Assembly: GCA_018364155.1 (NCBI GenBank)
Contig: JAGZMM010000001.1
Location: forward strand, 682,001 to 746,000
Direction of reading: 5' to 3'
Length of the DNA: 64,000 nucleotides
From: Clostridiales bacterium
Lineage (GTDB): Bacteria > Bacillota > Clostridia > Oscillospirales > Acutalibacteraceae
This document shows positions 15,324 through 26,748 of this stretch, piece after piece. Below the pieces are notes generated by a model. It saw only the letters and a list, made by a program, of their open reading frames with translations. It searched no databases and was not told where the DNA came from. Position 1 is the first letter of the stretch. The number at the start of each line of letters is the position of its first letter. The position numbers were made by a program, and so were the translations under genes.

Positions 15324-16292
15324 TTGGCTGGCACCTTTTCGGTCAATCTGAATAAGATCATCAAGGAATTCTCCTTGGAGACGCTGTTTCTGCCGGGGAA
15401 TCCGCAGGAGTTGCTTGTCACCTCCAGCGACATCAACCGTCCCGGTTTGCAGCTTACCGGCTTCTACGAATATTTTGACAATACCCGCATCCAGGTCATT
15501 GGGAAAAGCGAATTCGCGTTTCTCGACCAGCTGGAGGAAAAAAAACGGGTATCTCTCATTGAAACGCTTCTTTCCCGCAAGCCGCCCATTGTGATTTTGA
15601 CTAGGGGTCTGGAGCCGTTCCCGGAAATTCTGTCCTTAGCGCCCCGGTACGGCGTGCCGGTCTGCCGCACGTCGGATGGGACCTCCGCTTTCATCGCCAG
15701 CCTGATTTCTTATTTAAACGTCCAGCTCGCTCCCCGCATCACCCGTCATGGAGTGCTGGTGGAGGTATACGGCGAAGGCATTCTTCTTTTAGGAGAAAGC
15801 GGCGTGGGCAAAAGCGAGACGGCCATTGAGCTGGTTAAGCGGGGCCACCGGCTGATTGCGGACGATGCGGTGGAAATCCGCCGGGTATCCAGCCGTTCGC
15901 TGGTGGGCTCTTCTCCGGAAAATATCCGCCATTTTATTGAACTGCGGGGTGTTGGCATCATCAACGCCCGCCGCATTTTCGGTATGGGCGCGGTCAAGGT
16001 GACCGAGAAGATCGACATGGTTATTCAGATGGAGCAGTGGGACAGCTCGAAGGTCTACGACCGGATGGGAATGGACAGCGAGCAGACCGAGATTCTCGGC
16101 ATTCGGGTTCCCATGCTCACCATTCCGGTGAAACCCGGACGGAATCTGGCCATCATCATCGAGGTGGCCGCCATGAACAACCGTCAGAAAAAAATGGGCT
16201 ATAACGCCGCCCACGAATTGCTTTCCAAGCTGGGAATGGCGGCGGATTTTGGGGCGCCCACCGAGGCAAACCCCGAATGGAACGAATTTTAA
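15324..16292 (+). CDS. hprK: HPr kinase/phosphorylase
   Basis: A 322-residue HprK, the ATP-dependent kinase and pyrophosphate-forming phosphorylase acting on Ser46 of HPr, central to carbon catabolite control in Firmicutes. The N-terminal regulatory domain is followed by the P-loop GESGVGKSE (about residues 156-164), the HPrK signature HFIELRGVGIINARRIFGMGAV split around residue 215, and a C-terminal helix region (NRQKKMGYNAA). The start is set at TTG 15324, 9 nt after AAAAGAGG; ATGs at 15315 and 15318 lie too close to that site but cannot be excluded. No ptsH lies nearby. Confidence 0.94.
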   Translation: MAGTFSVNLNKIIKEFSLETLFLPGNPQELLVTSSDINRPGLQLTGFYEYFDNTRIQVIGKSEFAFLDQLEEKKRVSLIETLLSRKPPIVILTRGLEPFPEILSLAPRYGVPVCRTSDGTSAFIASLISYLNVQLAPRITRHGVLVEVYGEGILLLGESGVGKSETAIELVKRGHRLIADDAVEIRRVSSRSLVGSSPENIRHFIELRGVGIINARRIFGMGAVKVTEKIDMVIQMEQWDSSKVYDRMGMDSEQTEILGIRVPMLTIPVKPGRNLAIIIEVAAMNNRQKKMGYNAAHELLSKLGMAADFGAPTEANPEWNEF

Positions 16293-16310
16293 CCAGTGCA
16301 CGAAAACATG

Positions 16311-16349
16311 CAATCCCCGGCCGCAGGCTAATCCTGCGGCCGGGGATTG
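16311..16349. other. Strong hairpin after hprK without a U-tract
   Basis: A perfect 17-bp inverted repeat (arms 16311-16327 and 16333-16349, core CCCCGGCCGCAGG) with a 5-nt loop. No T run follows on the plus strand, and on the minus strand only TTTT at a distance, so it is not a canonical terminator. It may protect the hprK mRNA 3' end or cause pausing. Confidence 0.6.
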
Positions 16350-16458
16350 CGCGCCATATGAGGGATTTGTGATTGTACCCAAAAGAAGAATCGCCTCCTT
16401 GAAAATTTCGGAGGAATCGAAAGAACCGTCTGACAGTACAGAAAGGAAGATTTATTGT

Positions 16459-17169
16459 ATGAAGCTAGCAGCGGATTTACATGTCCATACCATCGCCTCC
16501 ACCCACGCTTACTCCACCATGACTGAGATTGCCCGGCACGCAGCCGACATTGGGCTTTCCGCCGTTGCCATTACCGACCATGGGATTGCGCTGGAGGATT
16601 CCCCCCACATCTGGCATTTTGAAATCATGAAGTCCCTCCCCCGAGAGCTCTTTGGCGTGCGTCTCTTGATGGGGGTGGAAGCAAACGTGCAAAAGGGCGG
16701 TACCCTGGATATGCCGGAGCGGATTCTAAAGCAGCTCGACTGGGTGGTGGCGTCTATGCACAAGTCCACCGCGGTCATGGATTCCCCTGAGGATGTGACT
16801 GAAGCGTGGCTGAAGGTCATCGACAATCCGCTGGTGGACCTGCTCGGGCACATCGGCACGCCCCGGTACGTCTGCGATTACGAAGCGGTTATAAAGGCCT
16901 GCGCTGAGAAACACAAGCTTATCGAAATCAATGCCAACACCTTCCGGGTCCGCCCCGAATCGGCGGGCAACTGCCGCAAGGTGGCCGAGCTGTGCCGGCG
17001 GTACGAGGTGCCGGTGTGCGTGGATTCGGACGCCCACTTTCACCTGCACGTAGGCCAGCCCGGCGGCGCCGGAGAAATGCTTGAGGAGATTGGGTTTCCA
17101 GAAGAGCTGATTCTCAACGCCTCCTATGACCGGCTGCTCGCTTACCTCCAAACCCGTCCTTCTCGTTAA
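16459..17169 (+). CDS. PHP-family phosphatase (YcdX-like)
   Basis: A 236-residue PHP protein with the metal-binding set DLHVHTIAS (residues 6-14), AITDHG, a central MHKS, GHIGTPRY and the C-terminal DSDAHFHLHVG. This is the YcdX/TrpH-like branch, which hydrolyses small phosphate esters through a trinuclear metal site; it is distinct from the histidinol-phosphatase-like protein at 300-1106. The ATG at 16459 follows GAAAGGAAG by 9 nt; the frame is open well upstream through the hprK hairpin, but no ribosome site supports an earlier start. Confidence 0.85.
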   Translation: MKLAADLHVHTIASTHAYSTMTEIARHAADIGLSAVAITDHGIALEDSPHIWHFEIMKSLPRELFGVRLLMGVEANVQKGGTLDMPERILKQLDWVVASMHKSTAVMDSPEDVTEAWLKVIDNPLVDLLGHIGTPRYVCDYEAVIKACAEKHKLIEINANTFRVRPESAGNCRKVAELCRRYEVPVCVDSDAHFHLHVGQPGGAGEMLEEIGFPEELILNASYDRLLAYLQTRPSR

Positions 17170-17267
17170 AATCACGGGTTTTCCACATCTGCAGACGGGA
17201 AATTCGAAAGAAATGCCAATGGATTTCGTTTTTTTCTGAAAAAAGTGTGGAAAACCTGCACGAACTT

Positions 17268-17276
17268 TGCTATAAT
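17268..17276 (+). promoter_or_regulatory. Extended -10 promoter of ppdK
   Basis: TGCTATAAT at 17268-17276 is a perfect extended -10; the -35 region (TGGAAA) is weak. The leader to the ATG is about 83 nt and shows no obvious structure. Confidence 0.65.
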
Positions 17277-17365
17277 AGCTTGGATACTTTTAGAAGTGTT
17301 GACTCTCAGATTGTTTCGTCGGAAAGAACCTGGGATCACGTTACAAATTCAGGAGGTAGATTTTG

Positions 17366-20002
<2,637 letters not shown>

Positions 20003-20022
20003 GAACCCCCTACCTTATAACC

Positions 20023-20054
20023 AACGGCGCTGCGGAATATTCCGCAGCGCCGTT
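20023..20054 (+). terminator. Terminator after ppdK
   Basis: A perfect 32-nt palindrome, arms AACGGCGCTGCGGAAT and its complement, followed by TTTTC. Confidence 0.8.
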
Positions 20055-20082
20055 TTCAATCGGTTTGCTTTTGCTTTGTGCA

Positions 20083-20118
20083 AAAAACCGCACCTGCTTT
20101 TCAGCAGGTGCGGTTTTT
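20083..20118. terminator. Bidirectional terminator between ppdK and yjbQ
   Basis: Arms AAAAACCGCACCTGCT and AGCAGGTGCGGTTTTT with a 4-nt loop; U-tracts form in both directions. It serves the minus-strand YjbQ gene ending at 20129. Confidence 0.88.
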
Positions 20119-20128
20119 GATTTTTACA

Positions 20129-20608
20129 TTATGCCTGCGGCTCCTCATCGAGTCCGGCAGCGTCCTCTTCTTCGTCTAGGTCATCGTCGTCAAAGGGTAC
20201 CTGCATTTGATCGCCAAAGACCTTGACGTAGTATTCCCGGGTGCGCGGCCCGTCGAATTCACAGAAATAGACTGCCTGCCACACGCCCAGGAGAGGCCAG
20301 CCCTCATCCACAATAATGGTCACCGAGCATCCCATTGCACTGGAACGGAGATGGGCAAAGGAATTTCCCTGCATGTGCTTGAAATCCGGCGTGTCCGGGA
20401 ACGCCCGGTCAAACCCCAGCAGCACATCTTCGCAGACATCGGGATCGTGGTTCTCGGTTATGGTGATCCCGGCGGTCGTGTGAGGACAGAAAACCACCGC
20501 AATTCCGCTTTCCACACCGCTTTCCTTAATGGCGTCCTTCACGCTCTGGGTGATGTTGTAACAGCCTTGTTCTCCCGTGCGCAATGTAAATTCCCATAAA
20601 TTCGCCAT
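20129..20608 (-). CDS. YjbQ family protein (secondary thiamine-phosphate synthase-like)
   Basis: A 159-residue UPF0047/YjbQ protein: GCYNITQSVKDAIKES, VFCPHTTAGITITENHDPDV (metal-binding His and Glu), and a C-terminal WQAVYFCEFDGPRTREYYVKVFG. Members show weak thiamine-phosphate synthase activity in vitro, but the physiological role is uncertain. The C-terminus has an unusual acidic tail (DDDDLDEEEDAAGLDEE). The start is placed at ATG 20608 with AAGGAG 10 nt upstream; the frame extends 39 codons further, through the promoter. Confidence 0.85.
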   Translation of the reverse strand: MANLWEFTLRTGEQGCYNITQSVKDAIKESGVESGIAVVFCPHTTAGITITENHDPDVCEDVLLGFDRAFPDTPDFKHMQGNSFAHLRSSAMGCSVTIIVDEGWPLLGVWQAVYFCEFDGPRTREYYVKVFGDQMQVPFDDDDLDEEEDAAGLDEEPQA

Positions 20609-20696
20609 TCGACTCACGCTCCTTCCCATTCGGATGGTGCATTCCAACGAAAAGCAGGTACTCCCGGGAAGGGAAACAAGCCCCTTCCTTGTCTTT

Positions 20697-20725
20697 ATGG
20701 TACTACTGGAACAAGGACAAGTCAA
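20697..20725 (-). promoter_or_regulatory. Probable promoter of the YjbQ gene
   Basis: On the minus strand TTGACT (20725-20720) and TACCAT (20702-20697) have 17-nt spacing. This suggests YjbQ is transcribed separately from hisFH. Confidence 0.5.
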
Positions 20726-20742
20726 TAAATTTTAGGAAAAGT

Positions 20743-21528
20743 TCACATTTCTTTTGTTTCCAACTCCACCGGCCGGACAGGAATGCCACGCTTTTTGAGA
20801 TACTCCTTCAAGTCAGCAATTTCCATCTCTTTATAGTGAAACAAAGAAGCTGCCAGCACTGCGTCCGCCTTGCCTTCGGTGAGCACGTCGTAAAAATGCT
20901 CGTAGGCGCCGGCCCCGCCGGAAGCGATTACCGGGATGTCTACCTGGGAGGATACCGCCTTGGTCATAGGAATGTCGTATCCGGCCTTGGTCCCGTCGGT
21001 GTCCATGCCGGTTAGGAGAATCTCTCCCGCCCCCAACTCGTTGGCGCGCACCGCCCATTCCACCACATCAATGCCGGTGGGCGTGCGGCCTCCGTTGATG
21101 TAGACCTCGAATCCGGAACCGTCCGCCTTACGCTTGCCGTCGATGGCCACCACTACGCACTGGCTGCCGAATTTATCCGCCGCCTCCCGGATGAGTGCAG
21201 GCCGCTGAACCGCGGAGGAATTGATGGAAATTTTGTCCGCACCTTCCCGTAAAATCTCCTTGAAATCCTCCACCGTGCGGATACCGCCACCGACAGTAAA
21301 GGGGATAAACACCGTATCCGCTACCCTCGCTACCATATCCAGCACAATGCTGCGCGCATCGGAAGAAGCGGTGATATCCAGAAACACCAGCTCGTCTGCG
21401 CCCGCCTTGTCATAGGCGGCGCCGATCTCCACCGGATCTCCGGCGTCTCTGAGATTTACAAAGTTGACTCCCTTGACCACCCGGCCGTTGTGCACGTCGA
21501 GACAGGGAATGATCCGTTTTGCATACAT
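20743..21528 (-). CDS. hisF: Imidazole glycerol phosphate synthase, cyclase subunit HisF
   Basis: A 261-residue (beta/alpha)8 barrel. It keeps the catalytic aspartates in IIPCLDVHNGRVVKG (near residue 11) and VVAIDGKR (near 130), and phosphate-binding loops PFTVGGGIRT and IPVIASGGAG. With HisH it converts PRFAR and ammonia to imidazole glycerol phosphate and AICAR in histidine synthesis. It sits 4 nt after hisH in the same operon. No other histidine-pathway genes flank the pair, so the rest of the pathway is elsewhere, or the pair serves another imidazole-forming use. Confidence 0.96.
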   Translation of the reverse strand: MYAKRIIPCLDVHNGRVVKGVNFVNLRDAGDPVEIGAAYDKAGADELVFLDITASSDARSIVLDMVARVADTVFIPFTVGGGIRTVEDFKEILREGADKISINSSAVQRPALIREAADKFGSQCVVVAIDGKRKADGSGFEVYINGGRTPTGIDVVEWAVRANELGAGEILLTGMDTDGTKAGYDIPMTKAVSSQVDIPVIASGGAGAYEHFYDVLTEGKADAVLAASLFHYKEMEIADLKEYLKKRGIPVRPVELETKEM

Positions 21529-21532
21529 CGCT

Positions 21533-22159
21533 TTACCCCTCCTTGCTGGTTCTGACTGCGCGGATGAAATTCTCCAGTGTGCCTAGACCCGTCCGCCCGC
21601 TCTTTTCGGGATGGAACTGGACGGCAAACAAATTGTCCTTCTCCACCGCCGCGTCAAAGTCGATGCCGTAGTTGGCCATGGCCGCGCTTACCGAACGGTC
21701 CTGGGCAAAGCAATAGTAGGAATGGACAAAGTAATAGTAAGGTTCCCCTGGCAGCCCGGCAAACAGCCGGCTGTCTTTCCGGTAGGTCACCGAGTTAAAC
21801 CCGATGTGGGGGATTTTCAGGCCGATTTCTTCTGGGAACCGGCGTACCGTTCCCTTGAGGATTCCTAGGCCCTTTACCCCCGGCGTTTCCTCGCTTGCCT
21901 CGAAAAGAAGCTGGAGCCCTAGGCAAATACCCAGAAAAGGCCGCCCGGTTTCCACAAAGCTGCGGATGACCTGGGGCAGGCCCCGTTCCTCCAGGGATCT
22001 CATAGCGTCCCCAAACGCGCCCACGCCGGGTAGAATCGCCGCGTCTGCCGAGAGGATCACGTCCCTGTCCGCTGTCAGCGTCACCGGTTCTCCCAAATGA
22101 GCAAAGGCTTTTTGCACGCTTTTTAAGTTGCCAGCGCCATAATCAATCAAAGCGATCAT
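21533..22159 (-). CDS. hisH: Imidazole glycerol phosphate synthase, glutamine amidotransferase subunit HisH
   Basis: A 208-residue class I glutamine amidotransferase. The nucleophile elbow is GICLGLQLLFEAS (Cys near residue 79), with AVQFHPEKSG carrying the catalytic His and Glu. The N-terminal IALIDYGAGNLKSV is typical of HisH. It supplies ammonia to HisF through the barrel. It is the first gene of the pair and has CGGAGAG upstream; a weak TATAAC -10 lies about 25 nt before the start. Confidence 0.95.
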   Translation of the reverse strand: MIALIDYGAGNLKSVQKAFAHLGEPVTLTADRDVILSADAAILPGVGAFGDAMRSLEERGLPQVIRSFVETGRPFLGICLGLQLLFEASEETPGVKGLGILKGTVRRFPEEIGLKIPHIGFNSVTYRKDSRLFAGLPGEPYYYFVHSYYCFAQDRSVSAAMANYGIDFDAAVEKDNLFAVQFHPEKSGRTGLGTLENFIRAVRTSKEG

Positions 22160-22277
22160 ATCGGTTGTTCACTCTCCGTTATATGGATTGATACCTTGTA
22201 CCATAAGTTCTGTTTGCATTCCTTTGAACCATCCAGAATCGCAGGTCTGGAAAAGGTCTCTCCTCGCCGATACCAAA

Positions 22278-22304
22278 ACAGGGCGGGATCGGTTCCCGCC
22301 CTGT
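22278..22304 (-). terminator. Terminator of pyrG
   Basis: Arms ACAGGGCGGGA and TCCCGCCCTGT around 5 nt; the minus strand continues with TTTTGG. Confidence 0.8.
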
Positions 22305-22314
22305 CAAGCCCTCG

Positions 22315-23919
22315 TTATTTGCTTTCGCTGTACTTCACCGCTGCACCCACAAAACCGGAAAAGAGCGGATGGGGACGGTTGGGTCTAGACTTAAACTCCG
22401 GATGGAACTGGCAGCCCACAAACCACGGATGATCCGGGATCTCCACCATTTCCACAATCCGCTTGTCCGGTGAAATACCAGACAGCAGCATGCCCGACTG
22501 CTCGAGCTCGTCGCGGTAGACGTTGTTGACCTCGTAGCGGTGACGGTGACGCTCCTCCACGTCCTGCGTGCCATAGGCTTCGTACGCCTTGGACCCCTCC
22601 TGGATATGGCAGGGATACTTACCCAGACGCATAGTGCCGCCCATCTGCTCCACTTCCTTCTGCTCAGGCATCAGGTCGATGAAGGGATGAAGGGTAGCCG
22701 CGTCGATTTCGGCGCTGTTTGCGTCCTCATACCCGAGGACGTGGCGGCCGAATTCAATGATGGCGATCTGCATGCCTAGACAAATGCCAAAGTAGGGCAC
22801 GTTATGTTCCCTCGCGTACCGGGCGGCGACAATCTTGCCTTCAATGCCACGGGTACCGAAGCCACCGGGGATCAGGATGCCGTCGATCCCCTTCATCCGC
22901 TCGGCAATGTTCTCCTCGGTCAGCTCCTCCGAATCCACCCAATGGATGTTTACGTCGGTGTTGTTGCCGATACCGCCGTGCTTGAGAGCCTCGGCCACCG
23001 ACAGATACGCGTCATGCAGGCCCACGTATTTGCCCACCAAGGCAATGTTCACGGTTTTCGGCAGGCTCTTGAGGGTATCGACCATTTTCGTCCAGCCAGT
23101 CAGGTCGGGTTCGGGACATTCCATGCCGAAATGCCGCAGCACGATCTGAGGCAGATGCTCCTTTTCCAAAGCCAGCGGCACCTCATAGAGGGTAGGCAGG
23201 TCTAGGTTCTCGATAACGCAGTCGTTTCGCACGTTGCAGAACAGGGCGATCTTATTGCGCAGGTCCCGGCCCACCGGCTTCTCCGACCGGCAGACGATCA
23301 CGTCCGGCTGGATGCCGAGGCCCAATAGCTCTTTGACGCTGTGCTGAGTGGGCTTGGTCTTTTGCTCACGGGAGGCGTTTAAGTAGGGCACCAGAGTAAC
23401 ATGAATGAAAATACAGTTACTCCGGCCGATGTCGGCGGCGAACTGGCGGAAGGCCTCCAAAAACGGCTGGCTTTCAATATCGCCCACCGTGCCGCCCACT
23501 TCAATAAGGGCAAAATCATAAGAGTCTTTCCCCAAGGCGATGCGGCTTTTGATTTCGTTGGTGATATGGGGAATCACCTGCACGGTGCCGCCGTTATAGG
23601 CGCCGTTTCGCTCCTTGTGAAGCACCGACCAGTACACCCGGCCGGAGGTGACGTTGCTGTTCTGGGTCAGGCTTTCGTCAATAAACCGCTCGTAATGGCC
23701 CAGGTCCAGATCGGTTTCCGCGCCGTCGTCGGTGACGAACACCTCACCGTGCTGGAAAGGATTCATGGTCCCCGGGTCCACGTTTAAATAGGGATCGAAC
23801 TTCTGCATAGTAACCTTATAGCCCCGGGCCTTGAGCAAGCGGCCCAAGGACGCCGCAGTAATTCCTTTTCCCAGACCGGATACCACGCCTCCGGTGACGA
23901 ATATGTATTTAGTCGGCAT
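22315..23919 (-). CDS. pyrG: CTP synthase
   Basis: A 534-residue CTP synthase that aminates UTP using glutamine and ATP. The N-terminal synthetase domain opens with TKYIFVTGGVVSGLGKGI (ATP loop) and KFDPYLNVDPGTMNPFQHGEV; the C-terminal class I amidotransferase domain has GICLGMQIAIIEF with the nucleophilic Cys and QFHPEFKSRP with the His/Glu pair. GGAGG precedes the ATG. It follows guaA on the same strand after 84 nt and ends in its own terminator. A GGGCGG/CCGCCC hairpin (23973-23988) lies in the guaA-pyrG gap without a U-tract. Confidence 0.97.
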   Translation of the reverse strand: MPTKYIFVTGGVVSGLGKGITAASLGRLLKARGYKVTMQKFDPYLNVDPGTMNPFQHGEVFVTDDGAETDLDLGHYERFIDESLTQNSNVTSGRVYWSVLHKERNGAYNGGTVQVIPHITNEIKSRIALGKDSYDFALIEVGGTVGDIESQPFLEAFRQFAADIGRSNCIFIHVTLVPYLNASREQKTKPTQHSVKELLGLGIQPDVIVCRSEKPVGRDLRNKIALFCNVRNDCVIENLDLPTLYEVPLALEKEHLPQIVLRHFGMECPEPDLTGWTKMVDTLKSLPKTVNIALVGKYVGLHDAYLSVAEALKHGGIGNNTDVNIHWVDSEELTEENIAERMKGIDGILIPGGFGTRGIEGKIVAARYAREHNVPYFGICLGMQIAIIEFGRHVLGYEDANSAEIDAATLHPFIDLMPEQKEVEQMGGTMRLGKYPCHIQEGSKAYEAYGTQDVEERHRHRYEVNNVYRDELEQSGMLLSGISPDKRIVEMVEIPDHPWFVGCQFHPEFKSRPNRPHPLFSGFVGAAVKYSESK

Positions 23920-24003
23920 GTCAAATACCCTCCATGTATTGAAAACACATTCCTGTTTCGATCGAACGTTTCGGGCGGTTGTCCGCCCAAGACATGCCGG
24001 CTT

Positions 24004-25533
24004 TTATTCCCACTCGATGGTGGCCGGCGGCTTCGAGGTGATATCGTAAACGATACGGTTGACGTGAGGCACTTCATTGATGATGCGGGAGCTGATCTTT
24101 CCAAGCACCTCGTAAGGGATTTTCGCCCAGTCGGCCGTCATGAAATCGGTGGTGGTGACGCCGCGCAGAGCAACCGTATAGTCATACGTGCGTTCGTCCC
24201 CCATGACCCCTACGCTTCGCATGTTGGTCAGAACCGCGAAATACTGATTGATAGACCGGTCAAGCCCTGCATTTGCCACCTCCTGGCGGAAAATAGCGTC
24301 CGCGTCCTTTAGGATGTCCAGCTTGTCCTCGGTGATGTCTCCAATGATGCGAATGGCAAGGCCGGGGCCCGGGAAGGGCTGACGCCAGACCAAAAACTCC
24401 GGAATACCGAGTTCAATGCCTGCCCGGCGCACCTCGTCCTTAAACAGGTCGCGCAGCGGTTCGATGAGGCCTTTGAACCCAATATCCTCAGGCAGGCCAC
24501 CTACGTTGTGGTGGCTTTTGATGTTGGCGGCGGAGCCGGCGCCGCTCTCGATCACGTCGGGATAGATGGTGCCCTGCACCAGGTACTCCACCTGGCCGAC
24601 CTTTTTCGCTTCTTCTTCAAAGACGCGGATGAACTCCTCGCCAATGATCTTGCGCTTGCGCTCGGGATCGCTGACTCCCTTGAGCTTGCCAAGGAAACGG
24701 TCCTTGGCGTCCACGCGGATCAGGTTGATGTCAAACTGCTCCCGGAATACCTGCTCCACCTCGTCCCCTTCGTTCTTGCGAAGAAGGCCGTGGTCCACGA
24801 AAATACAGGTGAGCTGCTTGCCCACCGCCTTATGTACCATAACGGCAGCTACCGAGGAATCCACCCCGCCGGACAACGCGCAAAGTACCCGCTTGTCCCC
24901 CACCTTCTCGCGGATTTCCGCAATCGCGCGGGTGGTAAAGGAGGACATCTGCCAGTCTCCCGAGCAATGGCACACCTCAAACAGGAAGTGGCGCAGCATC
25001 TTTTGGCCCTCCGGGGTATGCATTACCTCCGGGTGAAACTGCACTGCGTACAACCCCTGCTCCCTAGACTCCATCGCTGCTACCGGGCAGTTTTTCGTAG
25101 TCGCTGTGACCACAAACCCGGCCGGCGGCGTCTTTATATAATTGGTATGACTCATCCAGCAGGTGGTATCCTTGGTCACATCGGAAAAGAGGGGCGAAGC
25201 GTTGTCCACACAAAGCTCGGTCAGCCCGTATTCCCGGGTATCTGCCCGGGAAACCTCACCGCCGAACATCTGGCACATGAGCTGAGCCCCGTAGCAGATG
25301 CCCAAAACCGGCACGCCCAGCGAAAACAGCTCCTTTTCACACGTAGGCGCTCCCTCGTCGAAGACGCTGCTGGGGCCGCCGGTGAAAATCACGCCGCGGT
25401 AGCCCTCCGACTGAATGTCCGAAAGGGGCGTGGTATAGGGCTTTACCTCCGAATACACGCCGCATTCGCGCACCCGCCGGGCAATCAACTGGTTGTACTG
25501 CCCGCCGAAGTCGAGCACAAGGATTTTTTCCAT
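24004..25533 (-). CDS. guaA: GMP synthase (glutamine-hydrolysing)
   Basis: A 509-residue GMP synthase converting XMP to GMP. The N-terminal amidotransferase domain has ILVLDFGGQYNQLIARRVRE, GICYGAQLM (Cys) and AVQFHPEVMHT; the ATP pyrophosphatase domain has the PP-loop CALSGGVDSSVAA, and the C-terminal dimerisation domain ends in PPATIEWE, the usual family terminus. The start at 25533 is chosen because AAAGGAG lies 9 nt upstream; the frame contains seven earlier codons with no ribosome site. It is likely cotranscribed with the small membrane protein upstream. Confidence 0.97.
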   Translation of the reverse strand: MEKILVLDFGGQYNQLIARRVRECGVYSEVKPYTTPLSDIQSEGYRGVIFTGGPSSVFDEGAPTCEKELFSLGVPVLGICYGAQLMCQMFGGEVSRADTREYGLTELCVDNASPLFSDVTKDTTCWMSHTNYIKTPPAGFVVTATTKNCPVAAMESREQGLYAVQFHPEVMHTPEGQKMLRHFLFEVCHCSGDWQMSSFTTRAIAEIREKVGDKRVLCALSGGVDSSVAAVMVHKAVGKQLTCIFVDHGLLRKNEGDEVEQVFREQFDINLIRVDAKDRFLGKLKGVSDPERKRKIIGEEFIRVFEEEAKKVGQVEYLVQGTIYPDVIESGAGSAANIKSHHNVGGLPEDIGFKGLIEPLRDLFKDEVRRAGIELGIPEFLVWRQPFPGPGLAIRIIGDITEDKLDILKDADAIFRQEVANAGLDRSINQYFAVLTNMRSVGVMGDERTYDYTVALRGVTTTDFMTADWAKIPYEVLGKISSRIINEVPHVNRIVYDITSKPPATIEWE

Positions 25534-25578
25534 TCGATGAATCTCCTTTATCATGAACTTTCCAATATCTTCTTCCGA

Positions 25579-26115
25579 TTAAGAGCCTGTCTGCCCGTTT
25601 TTATACGTGATTTCCGCCGACACTCTGCCAAACACACAGTTGGCCCGCCATACCACGTCCTGAGTTTCAATCTCCAGCGTGGAATTGAACAGATACTTGA
25701 CCATGGTGGCCTTTCCGGTTTCATTCTCGTATTCCTTTTCCCAGGAAAGGAACCGGCCGCTGCCGTCCCAGTGGTCCACGTCCTCCACCCCGATCATCAA
25801 AAACTCGATGGCTTTGGCGGTTTTCGGATCGGTGTTCCCAATCAAAAAGCGGGACGCGGAGCCGAGCTCGTCGCCATCGGTGTAGGCGTCGTAATAAAAT
25901 TGGAAGTTGGTGAAAATCAAAGTGGCAACGCAGACCACCGCTACCAAAACCGAACGCCAGATCCAGCGGCGCTTGTCCTTAAACAGGCCAACCCCCAAAA
26001 GCAGCGCGAAAAACGCGGCCAGGCCGACACAGATCCACACAATATTGTCCATAATGGAATCAACGAGGGCGGTAAAATCAATCGACTTTAAAAAGTCCGT
26101 CACGATAGCGGTCAC
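25579..26115 (-). CDS. Hypothetical membrane protein
   Basis: A 178-residue protein of unknown function. Two hydrophobic helices are visible, about residues 23-45 and 54-72, with a KDKRR loop between them that would face the cytoplasm. A soluble domain of about 100 residues follows, rich in acidic residues, which would be outside. There is no cleavable signal or recognised domain. It is the first gene after a near-perfect promoter and precedes guaA by 45 nt, so it may be coexpressed with nucleotide synthesis genes, though no functional link can be drawn. Confidence 0.7.
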   Translation of the reverse strand: MTAIVTDFLKSIDFTALVDSIMDNIVWICVGLAAFFALLLGVGLFKDKRRWIWRSVLVAVVCVATLIFTNFQFYYDAYTDGDELGSASRFLIGNTDPKTAKAIEFLMIGVEDVDHWDGSGRFLSWEKEYENETGKATMVKYLFNSTLEIETQDVVWRANCVFGRVSAEITYKNGQTGS

Positions 26116-26207
26116 CTCATGTCCCGAATTTTGTGCGGCCGTGGGCCTCGGCTCTCATTTCGCCGTTTTTGTGGTTGGTTCGTCCCAATCAGGCAGTAAT
26201 TGTTTAT

Positions 26208-26237
26208 ATTATACACGGTTCGGCAAGTTGTTGTCAA
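26208..26237 (-). promoter_or_regulatory. Consensus promoter for the membrane protein-guaA unit
   Basis: On the minus strand TTGACA (26237-26232) and TATAAT (26213-26208) match consensus fully, with 18-nt spacing. It lies just beyond the terminator of the CBS gene. Confidence 0.85.
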
Positions 26238-26257
26238 TGAGGCAAGCCTCCAAAACA

Positions 26258-26281
26258 AAACCGCCCGATGACGGGCGGTTT
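26258..26281 (-). terminator. Terminator of the queT-CBS operon
   Basis: AAACCGCCCG and CGGGCGGTTT arms around 4 nt; on the minus strand followed by TGTTTTGG. It lies 4 nt after the CBS stop. Confidence 0.82.
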
Positions 26282-26285
26282 GTGG

Positions 26286-26696
26286 CTATGGCTTGCTGAT
26301 CTCACAAATGGCCTGGGCGATTTCCACTCCGTGACGAAGCCGGGCGATGTCGGCCACGCTGACCATCCCGGTTACCCGCCCGTTTTCCACCACCGGCAGC
26401 CGCCGGATCTGCTCGCAGGACATGACCTGCGCCGCATCGTCCACATGCTGGCTGGGCGTCACATACGTGGCTTTTTCGGTCATGATGTCCCCCGTACGCA
26501 CCGACTTGGGATTCTCCCCCTTAGCCACGCACCGCAGAACGATGTCACGGTCGGTGAGCATACCTTTGAGCTCGCTTCCCTCCACCACGGGAATGGCGCC
26601 GATGTTGTTGTCCTCCATGAGCCTAGCCGCCTCGTAGACCGACTGGGCCGCCTGGGCGGTCACCACCCGGGTACTCATGATTTCGCTGACGTACAT
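26286..26696 (-). CDS. CBS-pair domain protein
   Basis: A 136-residue protein made only of two CBS motifs: VSEIMSTRVVTAQAAQSVYEAA with GAIPVVEG...GMLTDRDIVLR, then DIMTEKATYVTPSQHVDDAA with RRLPVVENGRVTGMVSVADIA. Such stand-alone CBS pairs bind adenosyl nucleotides such as AMP, ATP or SAM and signal energy state. The target is unknown. The ATG at 26696 follows AGAGG by 9 nt. It is the last gene of the operon with queT and a QueG-like gene, 52 nt behind the latter. Confidence 0.87.
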   Translation of the reverse strand: MYVSEIMSTRVVTAQAAQSVYEAARLMEDNNIGAIPVVEGSELKGMLTDRDIVLRCVAKGENPKSVRTGDIMTEKATYVTPSQHVDDAAQVMSCEQIRRLPVVENGRVTGMVSVADIARLRHGVEIAQAICEISKP

Positions 26697-26748
26697 ACCT
26701 GTCACCCTCTCTTCGCTTTGAAGGCCGGTCTTTGGGCAGGAAAGTGCC

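Noticed and set aside
24508..26091. 527-codon plus-strand frame opposite guaA and the membrane protein
   Set aside because: It crosses two well-supported genes and their gap, has no promoter or ribosome site and no recognisable domain.
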